64,000 bases of DNA from Paulownia fortunei (lineage: Eukaryota; Streptophyta; Magnoliopsida; Lamiales; Paulowniaceae), in NCBI GenBank assembly GCA_019321725.1, contig CM033107.1, positions 12,453,445 to 12,517,444 of the forward strand. Reading direction: 5' to 3'. Made by a program: the position numbers and the translations under genes. Shown here in pieces: positions 1 to 13,136 of this stretch. Below the pieces are notes generated by a model, which saw nothing but the letters and a program-made list of their open reading frames with translations, was not told where the DNA came from and did not search any database. Position 1 is the first letter of the stretch, and every line of letters begins with the position of its first letter.

Positions 1-280
1 ATCCTAGCCACATGCATGTGAGATTCATAATGACATAGATTTCCCTTGGTTTTAATCCACTATTTTCCTTGGTCTTGATTGTTTGATGTTTTTGCTTATT
101 TGTTTGTTAAAGTTTTCAATCAACTAACCAGACTTTTGACTCGATAAAATATAGTTAGATGGTCTAAGATTTGGTAGTTGCATGCACACTTTCTTGGGAG
201 ACGATAACCCTTCTCTTTCACTAATACTAAAACTTGACACTGTAAACTTGTGGAATTTAATTGCACAAAAAGTAAATACA
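1..280 (+). repeat. Athila-like LTR, 3'-terminal fragment
   Basis: This stretch resembles the reverse complement of 25173-25710, the 3' end of the element E 5' LTR. Shared signals include the block around AACTTGACACTGTAAACTTG at 233-250 and the end GCACAAAAAGTAAATACA at 263-280. No primer-binding site follows, so it is a solo or truncated LTR and not the 5' LTR of an element starting here. Its orientation is opposite to element E. It runs off the window edge. Confidence 0.55.
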
Positions 281-2635
281 TTAGTCATTTATGATAGACC
301 AAGACATAAATGGATATTAATAGAATGAATGCTTATTTTTCTACCTCGCATTAGGAAAGTTTTTGCTTGTAATTCTATTTAGGATAATCTATACACACAA
401 ATAAACTTACCATCTCAATCTATCTAAAAGGATAGATGTTTGTCACCATTGTAAATATTTAGGGTAGGGAAGAGAGGGAGCACAAATATTGACTTGCTTA
501 GTTGAATTAGAAGGGGTTCTAATTCAATTTTACACTTTATTGATATCAATCGTTAAGGTTGATTAATTTTTCTTTGGTATTGGGTGTCAAATATGATCCT
601 TTATCTGAAAGGGGTTGCAAAGGATAATAAAAAAATAGAGATTAAGAGAAAAGATGATCTTTAAGCTTAAGAATAAGGCAAGCGCTTTATTGGCTATAGG
701 AATAATCCACTTAACTCTAGATGGGATTAGGGTAGTATTAGTTGTTTATCTTTGCTACATTAACAAATAAATTATACAATCCCAAATTTCATGCTACATA
801 ATCAACAAAGTAATTATAGAATTAGATAATAAAAAAAAGTGCATACTTGTGGTAAGCTAAATTTGGCCATATCTCTAAAAAAGAGTTCACAAGATGGCAT
901 AATTGCTTAACCTCTTGGACTTGCATGAGGTGCCGACTTGTCAATTTTGTCTCAAGGGAAAGATGATCAAATCACCATTTGTGGACAAATGAAGCAAACT
1001 ACTCATTTGGATTTGATCCAAATGGACATATGCAGTCCAATAAATATTAGTGCACAAACGATCTATTCTCACTTCATTACTCTAAGATCCTTTGAAGGAT
1101 TTAAAGAATCCAGACACGAAATTGAGAATCAAGCTGGCTAAAATATTAAATTTGTTGATGTAATTGAGGATGAGAATACGAATGTGGTAAGTTCTTCGAT
1201 TAATTAATTGAGAATTTGATTCTCTTTAAGTGAATCTATGTTGAGTTTCACCCATTTTCTCTTTTATTTTAGGATTACATCATAGAATCAACGATATTCT
1301 TATCAAGTAAGAATGTCATTTAAGTTGGTACCCAAAACATTGTATGAGATATGATGTGGAAAAGATCCCTTGAATACTTACATAAAGGTATGAAGGGGCT
1401 TGCTTTCTTAAAGTAGTAGTAGGATATAAGTTGAATGTGAAATCCAGCTTATGAAAATTTGTAGAGTATCTAAAGAAATTCATTGGATACTATTTCTATG
1501 ATACCTAGGAACAAAGGAATTTGTTTTCTAGGAATGCCACCTTCTTGAAAAGAAGGAAATTCTATTAGAAAGAAAAGGCCAGATCATAGAGCTTGAAAGA
1601 GTTCAAGAACCATGGTTTGTCCCACATATGGTAATGGTGTATGTACAAATTACTAAAACTTCTAGTGCACAACCTCCAAGGAGATATGAAAAGATCTCAG
1701 GCCACTTATAAAATAAGAGCCTCTTGTTAGAGAGCAACAAAGAGTATCTCTTTTTTAAATATTGATCTACGTAAAGAGTAATGATGTATGACATCGGTTC
1801 GGGGATATGGCGAAATGCTAAGCAATCCAAAATAAACTCCATGTACTCCAACAAAGTGTTGACCTTGGTGGGCCCATTGGTGGGAATGGTTCATATTGGC
1901 TACAATTAGGTCTACTAAATATAAAATTGAAGAACATTAGGAGATGGTAACCTATAAAGGTACGATTGTAATAAAGTGTTATGCTTAAAATCAAGGTGTT
2001 GACTGTTTAGGAGACCTTTTACCAGATACATTGCTGAGGTTAATTCGGATCCTGCTGGCTATATCTACATATTATGAGTACTAGATATGGAAAAATAATA
2101 TACATACCACATTTCTCAATAAAGAGAATAGGATATAAGTTAAATGGCCTAAGGTCTTCATATCAAATAGAAGCAAGAAAAAGGTTTGCGAGCTTCAGAG
2201 ATTTGTTAAGGACTCAAAATAAATTTTCGAAAGATGGAACAATTAATTCTGTAAGTCAGTCAAATGCTTTGATTTCCTTAAATATAGGGATGAACCAAGT
2301 GTGCACAAGAGAGTTAGTGGAAGCATGGTGATGTTTGTTGTGTTTTACATTGATGATATTCTACTCATTGGGATGATGTAGGAATGTTGTAGTTAACTGA
2401 GACTTGTCTTCTACTAACTTCTCCATTAGGGATTTGGGATAAGTATCCTAGAGATTGGGATTGAGATCTATAGAGATAGATCTAAAAGGATGTTTGGACT
2501 GTCCCAAATCCAAGTACATAGACTAGATGCTAAAAAGGTTTAGCATAGAAGAACCCTAGGAGAGATTCTTGCTTTTGAGCTATGGAATTTCTATTTCGAA
2601 ATCAATGTCCCCAAGAACTTCTAAACAAAAGAGAA
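281..2635 (+). pseudogene. Decayed Ty1/copia gag-pol fragment
   Basis: This is a copia polyprotein relic with no usable reading frame, read through many stops and frameshifts. In order I see a worn CCHC knuckle near 440-480, a protease-like stretch near 575-600, and the pre-integrase cysteine region near 930-970. Integrase-core remnants reach about 1560, with a tyrosine-rich GYYFYD-like segment near 1480-1510. RT remnants run from about 1770 to 2635, and the RT active site still reads YIDD at 2346-2357. The order matches the better-preserved element at 57.5-63 kb, and the sequence is closest to element B at 42.2-45.2 kb. RNase H is missing because an LTR in the opposite orientation abuts at about 2636. 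Confidence 0.8.
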
Positions 2636-4632
2636 AAAGAATTTGCTAGTATCCTCTTAATTGTTTACTAAATTAGAACTGGAGTAAATTTTATCTTTTG
2701 ATCCAATTGATGGATCAAGAATAAATTTTCAAGAACAATAGAGATTGATTTTTTAAGTTTTTGAAACTTGAATATAAAGAGAATATCAAGAAACTAGTTT
2801 CTTTTAAAGAACAAGAAAATCAAGAATTCAAGAAAACACTTTTTCTTTTTCTTTCTTTTCTTTTCTTTTCTTGGAGAGAAAAAGAGAAGACTTAACAAAA
2901 TAATTTTTGCTTTTTTTTTATACTAGCTAATTTCAGCCATCCCTATTTATAGAGGCTAAATTTTTGCTCCTACTCCAACTCTTGAAAAGTTTGTTAATTT
3001 TGAACTATTTCAAAATTTTATCTTGGAAAAATTCTAATTCTTCCAACAACTCTTCTATTTCTCTCTCTCCTATGTATGTGGATATATTTGAGACTATATT
3101 AATCATCAAAATTATCTACATACATTCTTGATATTAATTTAAACTCTTCAAATAATTATCAAGATAGATATATATCAAATATATATACCATAAGTATATT
3201 TATTTATTAAATAAATCCTAGTGGTCAATTTTTATCCCACAAAAATCAGTTACTACATTTATTTATTTATAAATATGCTAATTAAATAAATTATATTTAT
3301 TTAATTTATTCTCTTCAAATTTTAGTTGGCTTCTTAAGTGATCCACATTAATTTTTGGGCTTGGACTTAAAAATCTACAAATCAATCTAATTGATTTAAT
3401 TCTAAATTAATCAATCCAATTGATTAATTTAATTTACTCCATTTAAGCTTCTCGATCAAAGTAGGTCCAATTAAATAATCCAATTACTTAATTGAATAAT
3501 TTAATTTAATCATTAAATTAAATAGAACCCTTAATTAATAAATTAATCAATATTATCTAATTAATTTCTAACAATTGGATAAATTCCAAAATGAGAAATG
3601 TTACTTTCCATAAAGATGTGTGACCATCTTAGATTTACTACTAAGTTAGTAGTGGGCTTACAACATTTGCCACTTATGAATAACAATTATTACAATTAAT
3701 TAGTCCAATTAGTTAATTTGCTTTGGAATTAACTCCTTAATTTCAAGAACCTCACTATCTATGAAAACACCTATCAAGTAATCATGACACACTAGTCTTA
3801 GGTAAAATAGAGAGTAAACCTATTTAAGTTGCGAGTACCAGCTAATCTCCTAATTAAATTTAGAGAATGGAGTATAAGTCAAAATCCTAAATGGTTCAAT
3901 AACTGTGATCCCATTTCAAGTTCCAATGATTCCTGTTGAATCATGATTCATCCTACCTTAGGCAAGATTTTTGAATTATGAACTATAAAAACACACGAGA
4001 TTCTCTTATTTAAAAAGACAAGTATCGAATTCTATGCTAGTTACTCACAAACCTCCATGCATACCAATGTAATACCCAATATACCCCATTTGTGATTGTC
4101 AAGCAATCAGAAGATATATCAAAGTGTTGCAGGATGAACAAAAGGCTACTGTCGTACCTCAAGTTCGAGGACTAGCTGTGTACTATCGCAACACAAAAAT
4201 TCTTATTTCGATAGGTAAAGCCTTCAGCTAAGAATTTATTATGGGCTATGTTTGGTGTACTTGTTCCTTAACAAGCACCCACATACATGTATTTGTGTCT
4301 CTATGCTAATGCCAATGGAATGTGACATCTTTGTCTCACAAGCATGCATCATATGTGCGAGTCTTATTCAGTTATTTGATGTCCTATCTCAAAAAGTTCT
4401 CGACTCAAAACTTATGTAAGACCAAAGCCTTATAGGTATGTTTTATGATCGCCATCATATGCGCGATCATGTCCCATAACTAATTTAGTGTAAGGATTTT
4501 ATCTAATGTGCAAAATAAAAGATGCATGATATAAGATAAAGAAAATACCTTTTTATTAATATAATATCTTCTACAAAAGAAAAAGAGTAAAATATACCCA
4601 ATCTAATTGGGGCGTTGGGTCCTACTCTAACA
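2636..4632 (-). repeat. Ty1/copia LTR (family A), truncated
   Basis: This matches the D1 3' LTR (7936-10243) but lacks about the last 300 bp of the LTR. Its sense 5' end is at 4632, where the minus strand reads TGTTAGAGTAGGACCCAACG, the family start. It contains a pyrimidine-rich tract at 2840-2880, TTAATTAA-rich stretches at 3480-3560, and a perfect 8-bp hairpin at 4445-4470. It abuts the 3' LTR of element E on the right and copia coding remains of opposite strand on the left, so it is not a simple solo LTR. Confidence 0.8.
4445..4470 (-). other. Conserved LTR hairpin, perfect 8-bp stem
   Basis: The arms ATGATCGC (4445-4452) and GCGATCAT (4463-4470) are exact inverted repeats around a 10-nt loop. 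The same structure occurs at the same LTR position in other copia LTRs of the window, such as 10040-10065, 25876-25901, 28341-28366, 32218-32243, 56150-56175 and 63178-63203. Its role is unknown. Confidence 0.6.
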
Positions 4633-5603
4633 ATTATCAATTCATAACTTTATAGAAATGGCTTTCCAAGTCTTGAATAAATAAAATTTAGCTCAAATTG
4701 AATGAAACAAGCGCCAAGTGTTTTCAACAACGTAATTTTTACAAGTCCTCAAAAATAAATAAAATGAAAGAAGAACTTAAAGAAGAAAGTTACAACCCCA
4801 AAAGAATCTTCACTTCTTATTCAAAATCTTCAATGCCCAATGAATTTATTCCTTTTCATAGCTTTAATTCAAAGCTCATTGGTAAATGGGCATGTTAATT
4901 GATGGAGTGTGCGTGTGAAAATATGTAGAAGTGTGTGTTTTGATGGAGAGGAAAAGTGTGTGATTTTTGGTATAGAGTGTGCATTGGTGATGAATTGTGT
5001 GTTTTTTTTTTGTAGGATGTGTGAATTGTATATATGTGTTAATTGTATCACTTGGGTAGTGATGTGAATGTGTATCTATGATGCGCATAATAAGAAATAT
5101 GTTTTTATTGCCTCTTGGGTCGCTACTTGTCATATAAAGAAGGCTGAGGAATATTTTATGCTCAGCAGTTGCTGCCGTAATGCTTTAAACTGGCATTGCA
5201 GTGTGAGTTCTTGTCTAGGGATGGCATCGTGACGCTTTGCACAGCTTTGAAGCCCCATCGCCTCTATTTAGTCCGGTGTTGTGTCGGGCTGTTCTAGACT
5301 ACGATACGAGGTACTTAAATTTTTTTTCTCTTCTTTGGCGTCGTGGTGCCTGCACGGCGCTGAGGCGTCTTTGCCTCAGTTTTGGGCAGCACCGCGGCGC
5401 AACTGTTCTGTGCTGTGGCTCTAATACCTTAGTCATTTTTCTCCATTTTCTTCTTATTTTGGCTATTTTCTCAATGTTGCATCTACTCACACCTTCATAC
5501 AAACATTGAAAGATAAGTGCACAAATTTATTCATAATGTGAGAAAATATGCTATTTTATATTGTTAAAGGTGTTGAAAAATGTATTGAATTACAAACTTA
5601 TCA
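4633..5603 (-). repeat. Element E 3' LTR, truncated
   Basis: This matches 26460-26639 joined to 28528-29356, part of the E 5' LTR. On the minus strand it begins with TGATAAGTTTG at 5603, directly after a region containing the gypsy signature CTTGAGGACAAGCAC. It is cut at 4632 by a copia LTR. It holds the uninterrupted AAAAG site (4800-4804) that is duplicated around the solo LTR at 26640-28522. A GC-richer block lies at 5160-5420. Confidence 0.7.
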
Positions 5604-7737
5604 ACTACGCCAAACTTACCATGTGCTTGTCCTCAAGCAAAATTGAAATCAAACTAAATGTATGCTCATAATTCAATCATAAATTGTTCAACTTGATCAG
5701 AAAACATATTGAACAAAAGTCTAATGTTTGTCATAAAGCTAATCAACTAATACTACAAAACTTGTGCATGAATTCCAAATGTTTGTGTAGTGTCAAGTTT
5801 AAGCTTCATGCATGCATTTTCGATGTGAATTATACAACTATTGACTTTCATGATCTAAGCAAAGAAATTCTAGGTATTCCATAGGTTCGTTCTTCATACA
5901 CCTTCTCGACTACTATAGACACTAGCAATCTTAAATCAAAAGGACATCAATAAGCTTCTAACGTAAGGCCTAGGTATTGGCTTACAAAGAAAGGGTAAGG
6001 ATAAACAACGTTGGAAAACATAAAGTGTCACACACAGAATTTCACTATCCTCATTTCTTTTCACTTTCTCAATTCTCTTTCTTTTTTCTTTTGGAATCCA
6101 CACTTTTCTTTTCTTCTCTTTTTTGCTTCATTTTTTCTTCTTCCTCTTTTTCTTTTCTTTTTTTCCTTTTTTCATGAATCCCATTGCTTCATTTCTTGTT
6201 CTTTTGCTTTCACAACTCTATACTTGTTTCTTTTCATTTTCATAGGCTTTAAAGAATTCTATTAACATCATTCTTGCTTATGCACCCGAATGTATTCACT
6301 TCCATACCCAAAATGTTTTCACATGGCCCATATACAAAATCGCACACAATATGTCACACTAAGCTCTCTTAGGGACAATTAATGGTTTTTTGGGCTAGAA
6401 AGGTTAGGTATAATGAGCTACAAGAAACGAAGTTCAATGGTGGTTATTCATATGCATTGCATATGCCATTCTTTGAAAAAGCTGCAAAATGGGTAACTAG
6501 TGATAATGATGATGGTAGGCTTAAAAGGCACAAAAGAGTCAAAGATAGCTTAAATTATTTTCAAGTTTGCTAGTTATCTAGGATTTTGTCTCAAAGAGTA
6601 ATCAAGTTTAGAACACTTCATAATGACCAGAAAGACTCATTAGAAGCAAAATTCAACACCAAGTAACACGCAATTCACAAAATTTCAACACAACGTGCGC
6701 AACAAAAATTTGTCAATCATGACAAAGATAACTACACACAAGAATCGCCGTGTTACAAGATTAGCAATCTTATTTTCCTATAGAATTTGTACAATATCCA
6801 TTAAGTTTTATCATAGACTATCGATAGTCGAGATAAATCAATCAATCTCAGACATGAATCTACTCAAGTTTGTCAACAAAAAACATGCTTGCTCTCTAAC
6901 TTTCATCACATAATATATGTAATTCACATACAATTCTTCAACAAACATTTTTCACAAAACATAATTCCCACCCCTAAACGTAACTTAAACATTATCCAAA
7001 ATGTTTACAACAAGAAAAAACATAGCAAAAAAGAACTATTCCCTCTCAATTAGATGTGCATCCACAGACATGCATCCTTTGGAGTATAATAAGAGTCTAC
7101 ACATCACCAAGGAAGAAAACTTACAAACAAGAAAAGGGAAAATGAAAGAATACGGGCGAAAGCAACGAAAGTGAAAACAAAAACATAAATAAAGCAACAC
7201 AATAGCTAAACAAAAGAAAGCTAAACATGCCTAAATTTAGAAAGGGAACATACTATAAAAGCAAACTAAAAAATTATTCAAAAGCAAGGGAAAAGGCCCT
7301 TGGGTTGCCTCTCAAGAAGCACTTGTATTATAGTCGTCAGCCCGGCTTTATTACCTCTTCTTGGGAAAAAATAAGATGTAATTTAGATATCCAACGGCCA
7401 TTGCATCCTCTTAAGGATTGCTTGGATCGGCGTTGATCACCCCGTATTAAGGAGTTTAAATTTCTCCACATGGGTCTATCCTTGCATGGTTGATCGTAAC
7501 CTTGGTCTTAGCTTGCCCAAAAATTTTGATTTCTCTTAAATATGCCTCTTAAAGGGTAATTTGGTGTTAAAAGTGTGCAAGGGCAGCCACCAAACTTTCA
7601 TCCTCTATCTCTCCTCCTTTTAAATTTTAAAAACGTTCTTCCAATTCTGTCCCTATCCTATTTTTCTGCACATGCTCAATAATAAAGGGATCAAAAGCAT
7701 CTAAATTGATTAGACTTAGGCTTTTCCACCCAACAAT
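5604..7737 (-). other. Element E 3' noncoding region with polypurine tract
   Basis: There is no reading frame of note. Next to the LTR (5604-5645) the minus strand carries the purine-rich, LTR-proximal region with CTTGAGGACAAGCAC, a recurrent signature of Athila/Tat elements. Around 7300-7335 the minus strand has the CTTCTTGAGAGGCAACCCAA stretch that commonly follows pol in this clade. A strongly pyrimidine-biased run lies at 6053-6175. The whole RT-RNase H-integrase block that should precede this region is absent. Confidence 0.6.
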
Positions 7738-7935
7738 TCAAACCCTTAAATTTATGTAAATTAACATGTCCTTTATTTCATTTTCTTTTAAGTTCACAAT
7801 GTATGCATCAATTTTTTCCTCGATCTTAGTTTGTTGCAAAAAGTCAATGGATAACGGGTCATGGGCATCAATTTCATCACAAAAGTTCTTATTTGTCGGA
7901 CACTTTATGGCTTTGGAAACATTTGAGGTCACTAG
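7738..7935 (-). pseudogene. Element E pol fragment between protease and RT
   Basis: This 64-codon open stretch on the minus strand starts with residues VTSNVSKAIKCP and continues CDEIDAHDPLS. It resembles the linker that follows the protease in Athila-type polyproteins (usually of the form VTFNVFKAMK followed by an acidic segment). Its N-terminal side is cut exactly where copia element D1 begins. The preceding protein continues at 22986 and above. After about 7738 the frame is lost and no RT follows. Confidence 0.6.
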
Positions 7936-10243
7936 TGTTGGGTTCGCTATACATGTAGGGGCATGCGCAACAAAAAATTTAAAATTTTATAAAACTTAAA
8001 TTTATTAAATTAATTTATTTCCTAGATTCGAAAGTGAATCTAACAATCGTGCGTATTCAGGTGAAAATATAAATAAATATAAAAAATTCGGATTATACCT
8101 TTCAAGCACTCCGATTGATGTAGGGAATGAAGCAATCAATCGCTATATTCCTTGCCTATTAGAACTTGCAAGGATCCATGTGTCTCCCCTCTATTAGATC
8201 CACAATACGAAAAACAACACCGATTAAAAGAATTCGCTAGCATTCTTAAAATACTTTTCTGTTCTAGATCCGGTGTAATGTTTGCCCTTTAATCCAATAG
8301 ATGGATCAAGAACAACCTTTCAAGAACAATAAAGATTAATTCTTTAAGTTCTTGAAATTTTGAAGTGAAGAGAATATCAAGAATTTTTTTAAAGAACAAA
8401 ACAATAAAGATTTTCAAGAAAACAACTTTAATTTTCTTTTCTTTTTCTTGGAGAGAAAAATAGAAGACAAAACAAAATAATTTTCCTAAAAAACTCTATG
8501 CATTTTTCGGCCCTCCCTATGTATACAGGGGCCGAAAATTCTTTCCCTCTCCAACTCTTGGAGAGTTTATTAATTTTGAACCACTTCAAAGTTTAATTTT
8601 GGTAGGATTCTAAATCTTCCAACAATTCTTCTTTTTATCTCTCCAATGTATATGGACTATTTAAAACTACATTAGTCATCAAGAATAATTTGTATACATT
8701 CTTGATATTAATTTGAACTCTTTAAATAATATCAAGATAGATATATATCAAATATATATATCAAAAATATAATTATATAAAATAAACACCTAATGGCTGA
8801 TTTTTGTCTCATAAAAATTGGTCATATTATATTTAATTATATAAATATATTAATTAAATAAATCATATTTATTTTAATTATCTACTTCATCTTCTAGTGG
8901 GGTTCTTAAGTGATCCATTTTAATTTTTAGATTTCTTAAAAAAATCCAAGAATCAATCCAATTTATTTAAATCCATATTAAGCAATCCAATTAATTAATT
9001 ATAATTTTACTCTAATTGGGCTTCATAATCAAATTACGTCCAATTCAATAATCAAATTATTTAATTGAATAATTTAATTCAACCACTAAATTAAATAGAA
9101 CACCTAATTAATTAATTAATCATTATTAACTAATTAATTTCCAACCATTGGAAAAATCCTAAAATAGAAATGTTACCTTCCAAAAATATGTGTGACCCTT
9201 TTAGATTCACTACTAAACTAGTAATGGGCTTACAACATTTGCAACATATGAATAACAATTATTTAGATTACTTAATCTAATTAATTAAACCATTTGGAAT
9301 TAACTCCTTAATTCTAAGAACCTCACTATCCATGAAAACACCTAGCAAGTAATGACAAACTAGTCTTAGGTGAAATAACGAGTAAACTTATGTCAGTTGT
9401 GAGTACCATACACGTATGGTCCTTTCGACAGCTAATATTTTGATTGAATCTAGGATATGGATTATAAATCAAAACCCTAAATAATTTAATAACGGTGATT
9501 CCATTTCAAGTTCCAATGATTCCTGATGAATCAAGATTCATCTTGTTTTGGCTAAGGTTTTTGAATCATGAACTAAGAAAATACAAAAGATTCCCTTGTT
9601 AAAATAAAAAACAAGTATCAAATTCTATGTTGGCCACTGACAAACCTCCACGCACACTAGTGCAACACCCAACATACCCCCTTTATAATTGTCAAGCAAT
9701 CAGAAGTATATCAAAGTGCTACAGGATGCACATAAGGTTACTATCTTGCCTCAAGTCCGAGGACTAGCCGTGTACTATCGCAATACATAAATTTTTATTT
9801 CGACAGGCAAAGCCTCCAACTAAGAATTTCCTACGGGCTATGTTCAGTGTACTTGTTTTCTAATAAATACCCATATACATGCACTTAAATCTCTATGTTA
9901 ATGCCAATGGAATGCAACATCATCGTCTTACAACCAAGCATCATATGCACAAGTCTTACTGGCCTATTTGATATCCCATCTAAAAAAACAATCCTCGACT
10001 CAAAACTTATTTAAGACCAAACCCTTAGAGGCATGTTCCATGATCGACATCATATGTACGACCATGCCTCGTAGCCAAATTTGGTCTAAGAATTTTATCT
10101 AATGTGCAAAAAAAAAATAAAAATACAACACATAAGATAAAGAAAATATCTTTTATTAATATGATTCCCAATAAGATTGTCTTACAAAAAACAAAGTATA
10201 AAACACCTAAACTAATTGGGACACTGTGCATCCTACTCTAATA
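7936..10243 (-). repeat. D1 3' LTR (family A, about 2.3 kb)
   Basis: On the plus strand it starts TGTTGGGTTCGC (LTR 3' end) and finishes CCTACTCTAATA at 10243. It is followed by ATCTCCCACTT, the complement of the polypurine tract. The sense-strand start is TATTAG rather than TGTTAG, so the canonical TG has mutated; the 3' LTR of C1 shows the same TA. The conserved hairpin lies at 10040-10065. Confidence 0.85.
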
Positions 10244-10258
10244 ATCTCCCACTTATCG
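10244..10258 (-). other. D1 polypurine tract
   Basis: The minus strand reads AAGTGGGAGAT immediately before the 3' LTR. This is the usual copia plus-strand priming site and matches the C1 tract at 62986-62999. Confidence 0.7.
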
Positions 10259-10263
10259 TAGCT

Positions 10264-11790
10264 CTAATTGCCCATATATCTAAGACCTATCTTCTCAAGA
10301 TGTCTATCGAATAGCTTTTCTGCTAAGGGCTTAATAAGTGGGACTGATACATTTTTTGCGGAGACAACTCGATCCACAATGACGTCACCTCTACCAATAA
10401 TCTCTATGATCGAGTGATATCGTCTCAAAATATACTTAGATTTTTGATGAGATCTTGACTTCTTTGCTTGCACAATGACTCCATTTTTATCATAGTAAAT
10501 CATAACTGGATCAACAATGGATAGAACTATATCCAACCTTTGAATGAAGTTTCTTATCTAAACACCTTTTTTGCTACATCTAATGCAATAATATATTCAG
10601 CTTCAGTGGTTGAGTCTGTAGTCGTTTCTTGCTTGGAACTTTTCCAACTGACTGCACTACCATTTAAGAAGTATATCCCTTCAGTTTTAGTTCTCCATTA
10701 TTGTATATCAAAAAGATATCCTTAGTCTTTCTTAAGTACTTGAGGATCATCTTAACGGATTTACAGTGTTCTTCTCCTGGATTGGATTGATATATACTTG
10801 TGACACTCAGAGCACGTGCGACATCAGGTCTTGTACACAACATTACATATATTATGCTCCCTATTGCGGAAGCATAAGGTATACGAGTCATTATTTCTCT
10901 CTCTTCAGGTGTTTTGGGAGATATAGCCTTAGAAAGTAAAACTTCATGACTCATTAGCGAGAATCCTCATTTGGATTCCTCCATGCTAAACCTTTTTAGT
11001 ACTTTGTCTATGTACATAAACTGGGATAGTCCGATCATCCCTCTGAATCAATCTCTATAGATCTTTATCCTAGGATAAAATATGCATCTCCTAAGTCCTT
11101 CATGGAAAACTGATTAGACAACCAAGTTCTCGTTGATTACAACATCCTTACATCATTCCCAATGAGTAAGATATTATCAACATAGAACATAACAAACAGA
11201 ACTGCACTCCCACCAACCTTCTTGTAAACACATAGTTCATACGGATTCTTATGAAAATTAAACATTTTGATTATTTCATCAACTCCTTGAAGTTTGTTTG
11301 AGTCATTAAATAGATCTCTAGAGCTTGCAAATATTTTGCTCACTCCCACTAAATATGAATCCTTTTGGCTACTTTATATAGATCTCTTTCTTAATATTTC
11401 CATTAAGAAAAGTGGTCTTCACATCTATTTGTCATATCTCATAATCATAATATACGGACATGGCTAGCAAAATCCGAATGGATTTAAGCATCACCACTCG
11501 TGAAAAAGTTTTCTCATAATCCATATGTTATTTCTAAGTATTACCTTTTGTAACCATACGTGCTTTATAGGTTGCTACCGTTCTATCTATTCCGAACTTC
11601 TGCTTGTAGACCTCTTTGTAGCCAATGGGAATAATTCTCTGTGGTGGGTCCACCAAGGTCCATACTTTGTTGGAGTATAAAGAATCTGTCTCGGATTGCA
11701 TGGCTTCTTGCCACTTCTCTGAGTTGATGTTAGACATCGCCTCTCATTAGCTTCTTGGATCATAATCTAAGGGGAGTCCCTCTTCTTTGT
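10264..11790 (-). pseudogene. D1 copia reverse transcriptase-RNase H, broken
   Basis: This is the C-terminal half of the copia polyprotein on the minus strand, split by stops and small frameshifts. The pieces are RT N-terminal (11534-11737), the RT active-site region (11137-11349), the RT end (10664-10954) and the RNase H end (10264-10536). The active-site motif reads YVDN at 11173-11184 where the family has YVDD, so the second catalytic Asp is Asn through a G-to-A change. Coding similarity to C1 (61399-62985) is clear along the whole length. At about 11790-11800 the sequence jumps from the segment just before RT to the pre-integrase segment, so the integrase core is deleted. Confidence 0.85.
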
Positions 11791-13136
11791 TCTCCAATAA
11801 ATGTTTGCCTTGCTCCATTTGTCCAACAAATGGAGATTTGGTCATCTTTTCAAGATCCACATGTTAACAGTTCTTGCTCGTTCTTTAGATCATGCAATTG
11901 TGCCAACTTGTTAATTATTTTCTCAAAAATATGCCCTAATCTTACTTGTCATAGGCTCATGGAAATATGATTATCTAATTTTTTTTATTTTTTTGAATTA
12001 TGAAAATGGAGTTATGGGGAGTAACAGTATATAAATAATTCATCAAGAAAATCAAATAGATAAAATTAGGATGTTTGAAAATGGAACAATTTTCATTCTC
12101 CATGATAAATCTAAAACCTTCTTTATCACAATAGCTGGAACAAAAAGATAATTGCTTAAAACTATTACAGAACCATTCTCAAAAGCTAGATTAACGGTGA
12201 CTATAGATAATGCAACAACTCTTGCTCCATTTCCTTTATGTCATCATCTGCAAATCATTGCAGATATGTGAGCCACAATCGGTATCCAATACCCAAGAAG
12301 CATTGTTAACAGATAATTTAACTTCAATAAAATATATACATGAACTCTTCAGGCTTGCAAGATGCTCCTTGCAGTTCCTCTTTCAATACCTTGGTTTGCC
12401 ACAGTAATGGTACTTTTCATTGGCTTGAGAAGAAATCTTCTTGACACCACCCTTCACTTTAGCTTGTTGGGTTTGGAGGAACCTTTTCCTTTCTTCTTTC
12501 CGCTCTTAGGCCTTTTAGCCTTTGATCCGGAAGAAGATCTAATAAGCAATACTAACTTGTTCTTTTTCATGGTGGACTCAGCTATCTTTACATGTTCACA
12601 AGCTCAAGAAGACTAGTCTCCATGTTGTGCATGTTAAAGTTGACAACAAAAGTGTCAAATGAGAGAGGCAAAGAATACAGCAGAAGTCCGTATAGACTTT
12701 GTTCTCCATAACAACTCAAATAGATTCTAGCCTTTCAGTGAGAGCTATTATCTGCAATCCATGGTCATAGACTGAAGAGCCCTCAGTTATACAACATCTA
12801 AAAAGCTCCTTTTCAGATCTGATATATTATCTGCCGAGTACATTCACCATATAACTCTTGTAGGTGAAGGAGGATCCCATAAGTAGTATTTTGATCATTT
12901 GACATCGATGCTAACATATAGCATCGAGTATGTAGATTGTCATCAACATGACATAGGTAATCTGCATAAGCCTCTCAAGCAATATCCTCTAGTGGAACCT
13001 AAGAAGGCGTGGCATTGAGGACATATGCCCTCTTCTCAGATTGAATGACTATCTTAAGGTTTCTTTTTCAATCGACAAAGTTTGCTCTAGTTAATTTATT
13101 TTGTTTAGTGATTGTTGTAAGTGGATTCTTCACCAT
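11791..13136 (-). pseudogene. D1 copia gag, protease and pre-integrase, broken
   Basis: A gag start (ATG at 13136 on the minus strand, residues MVKNPL) corresponds to the start of C1 gag at 59091. The CCHC knuckle at 12371-12412 is damaged: the first Cys is Tyr and a TGA lies inside it, compatible with G-to-A changes. A basic Lys/Ser-rich gag tail precedes the knuckle. Protease remains are eroded, and the pre-integrase stretch around 11800-11900 matches C1 60361-60520. No frame is continuous. Confidence 0.75.

Noticed and set aside
1603..1854. Short minus-strand open frames opposite pol, here and at 43604-44137, 54337-54870 and 61354-61932
   Set aside because: They are antisense shadows of copia RT and integrase remains. 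They recur only because the repeat recurs.
5237..5509. 90-residue open frame with a hydrophobic end
   Set aside because: It lies inside an LTR of element E, and the related LTR copy at 28970-29290 does not keep the frame.
5977..6265. Overlapping Phe/Ser-rich open frames
   Set aside because: They arise from a pyrimidine-rich tract in noncoding retroelement sequence, with no protein features.
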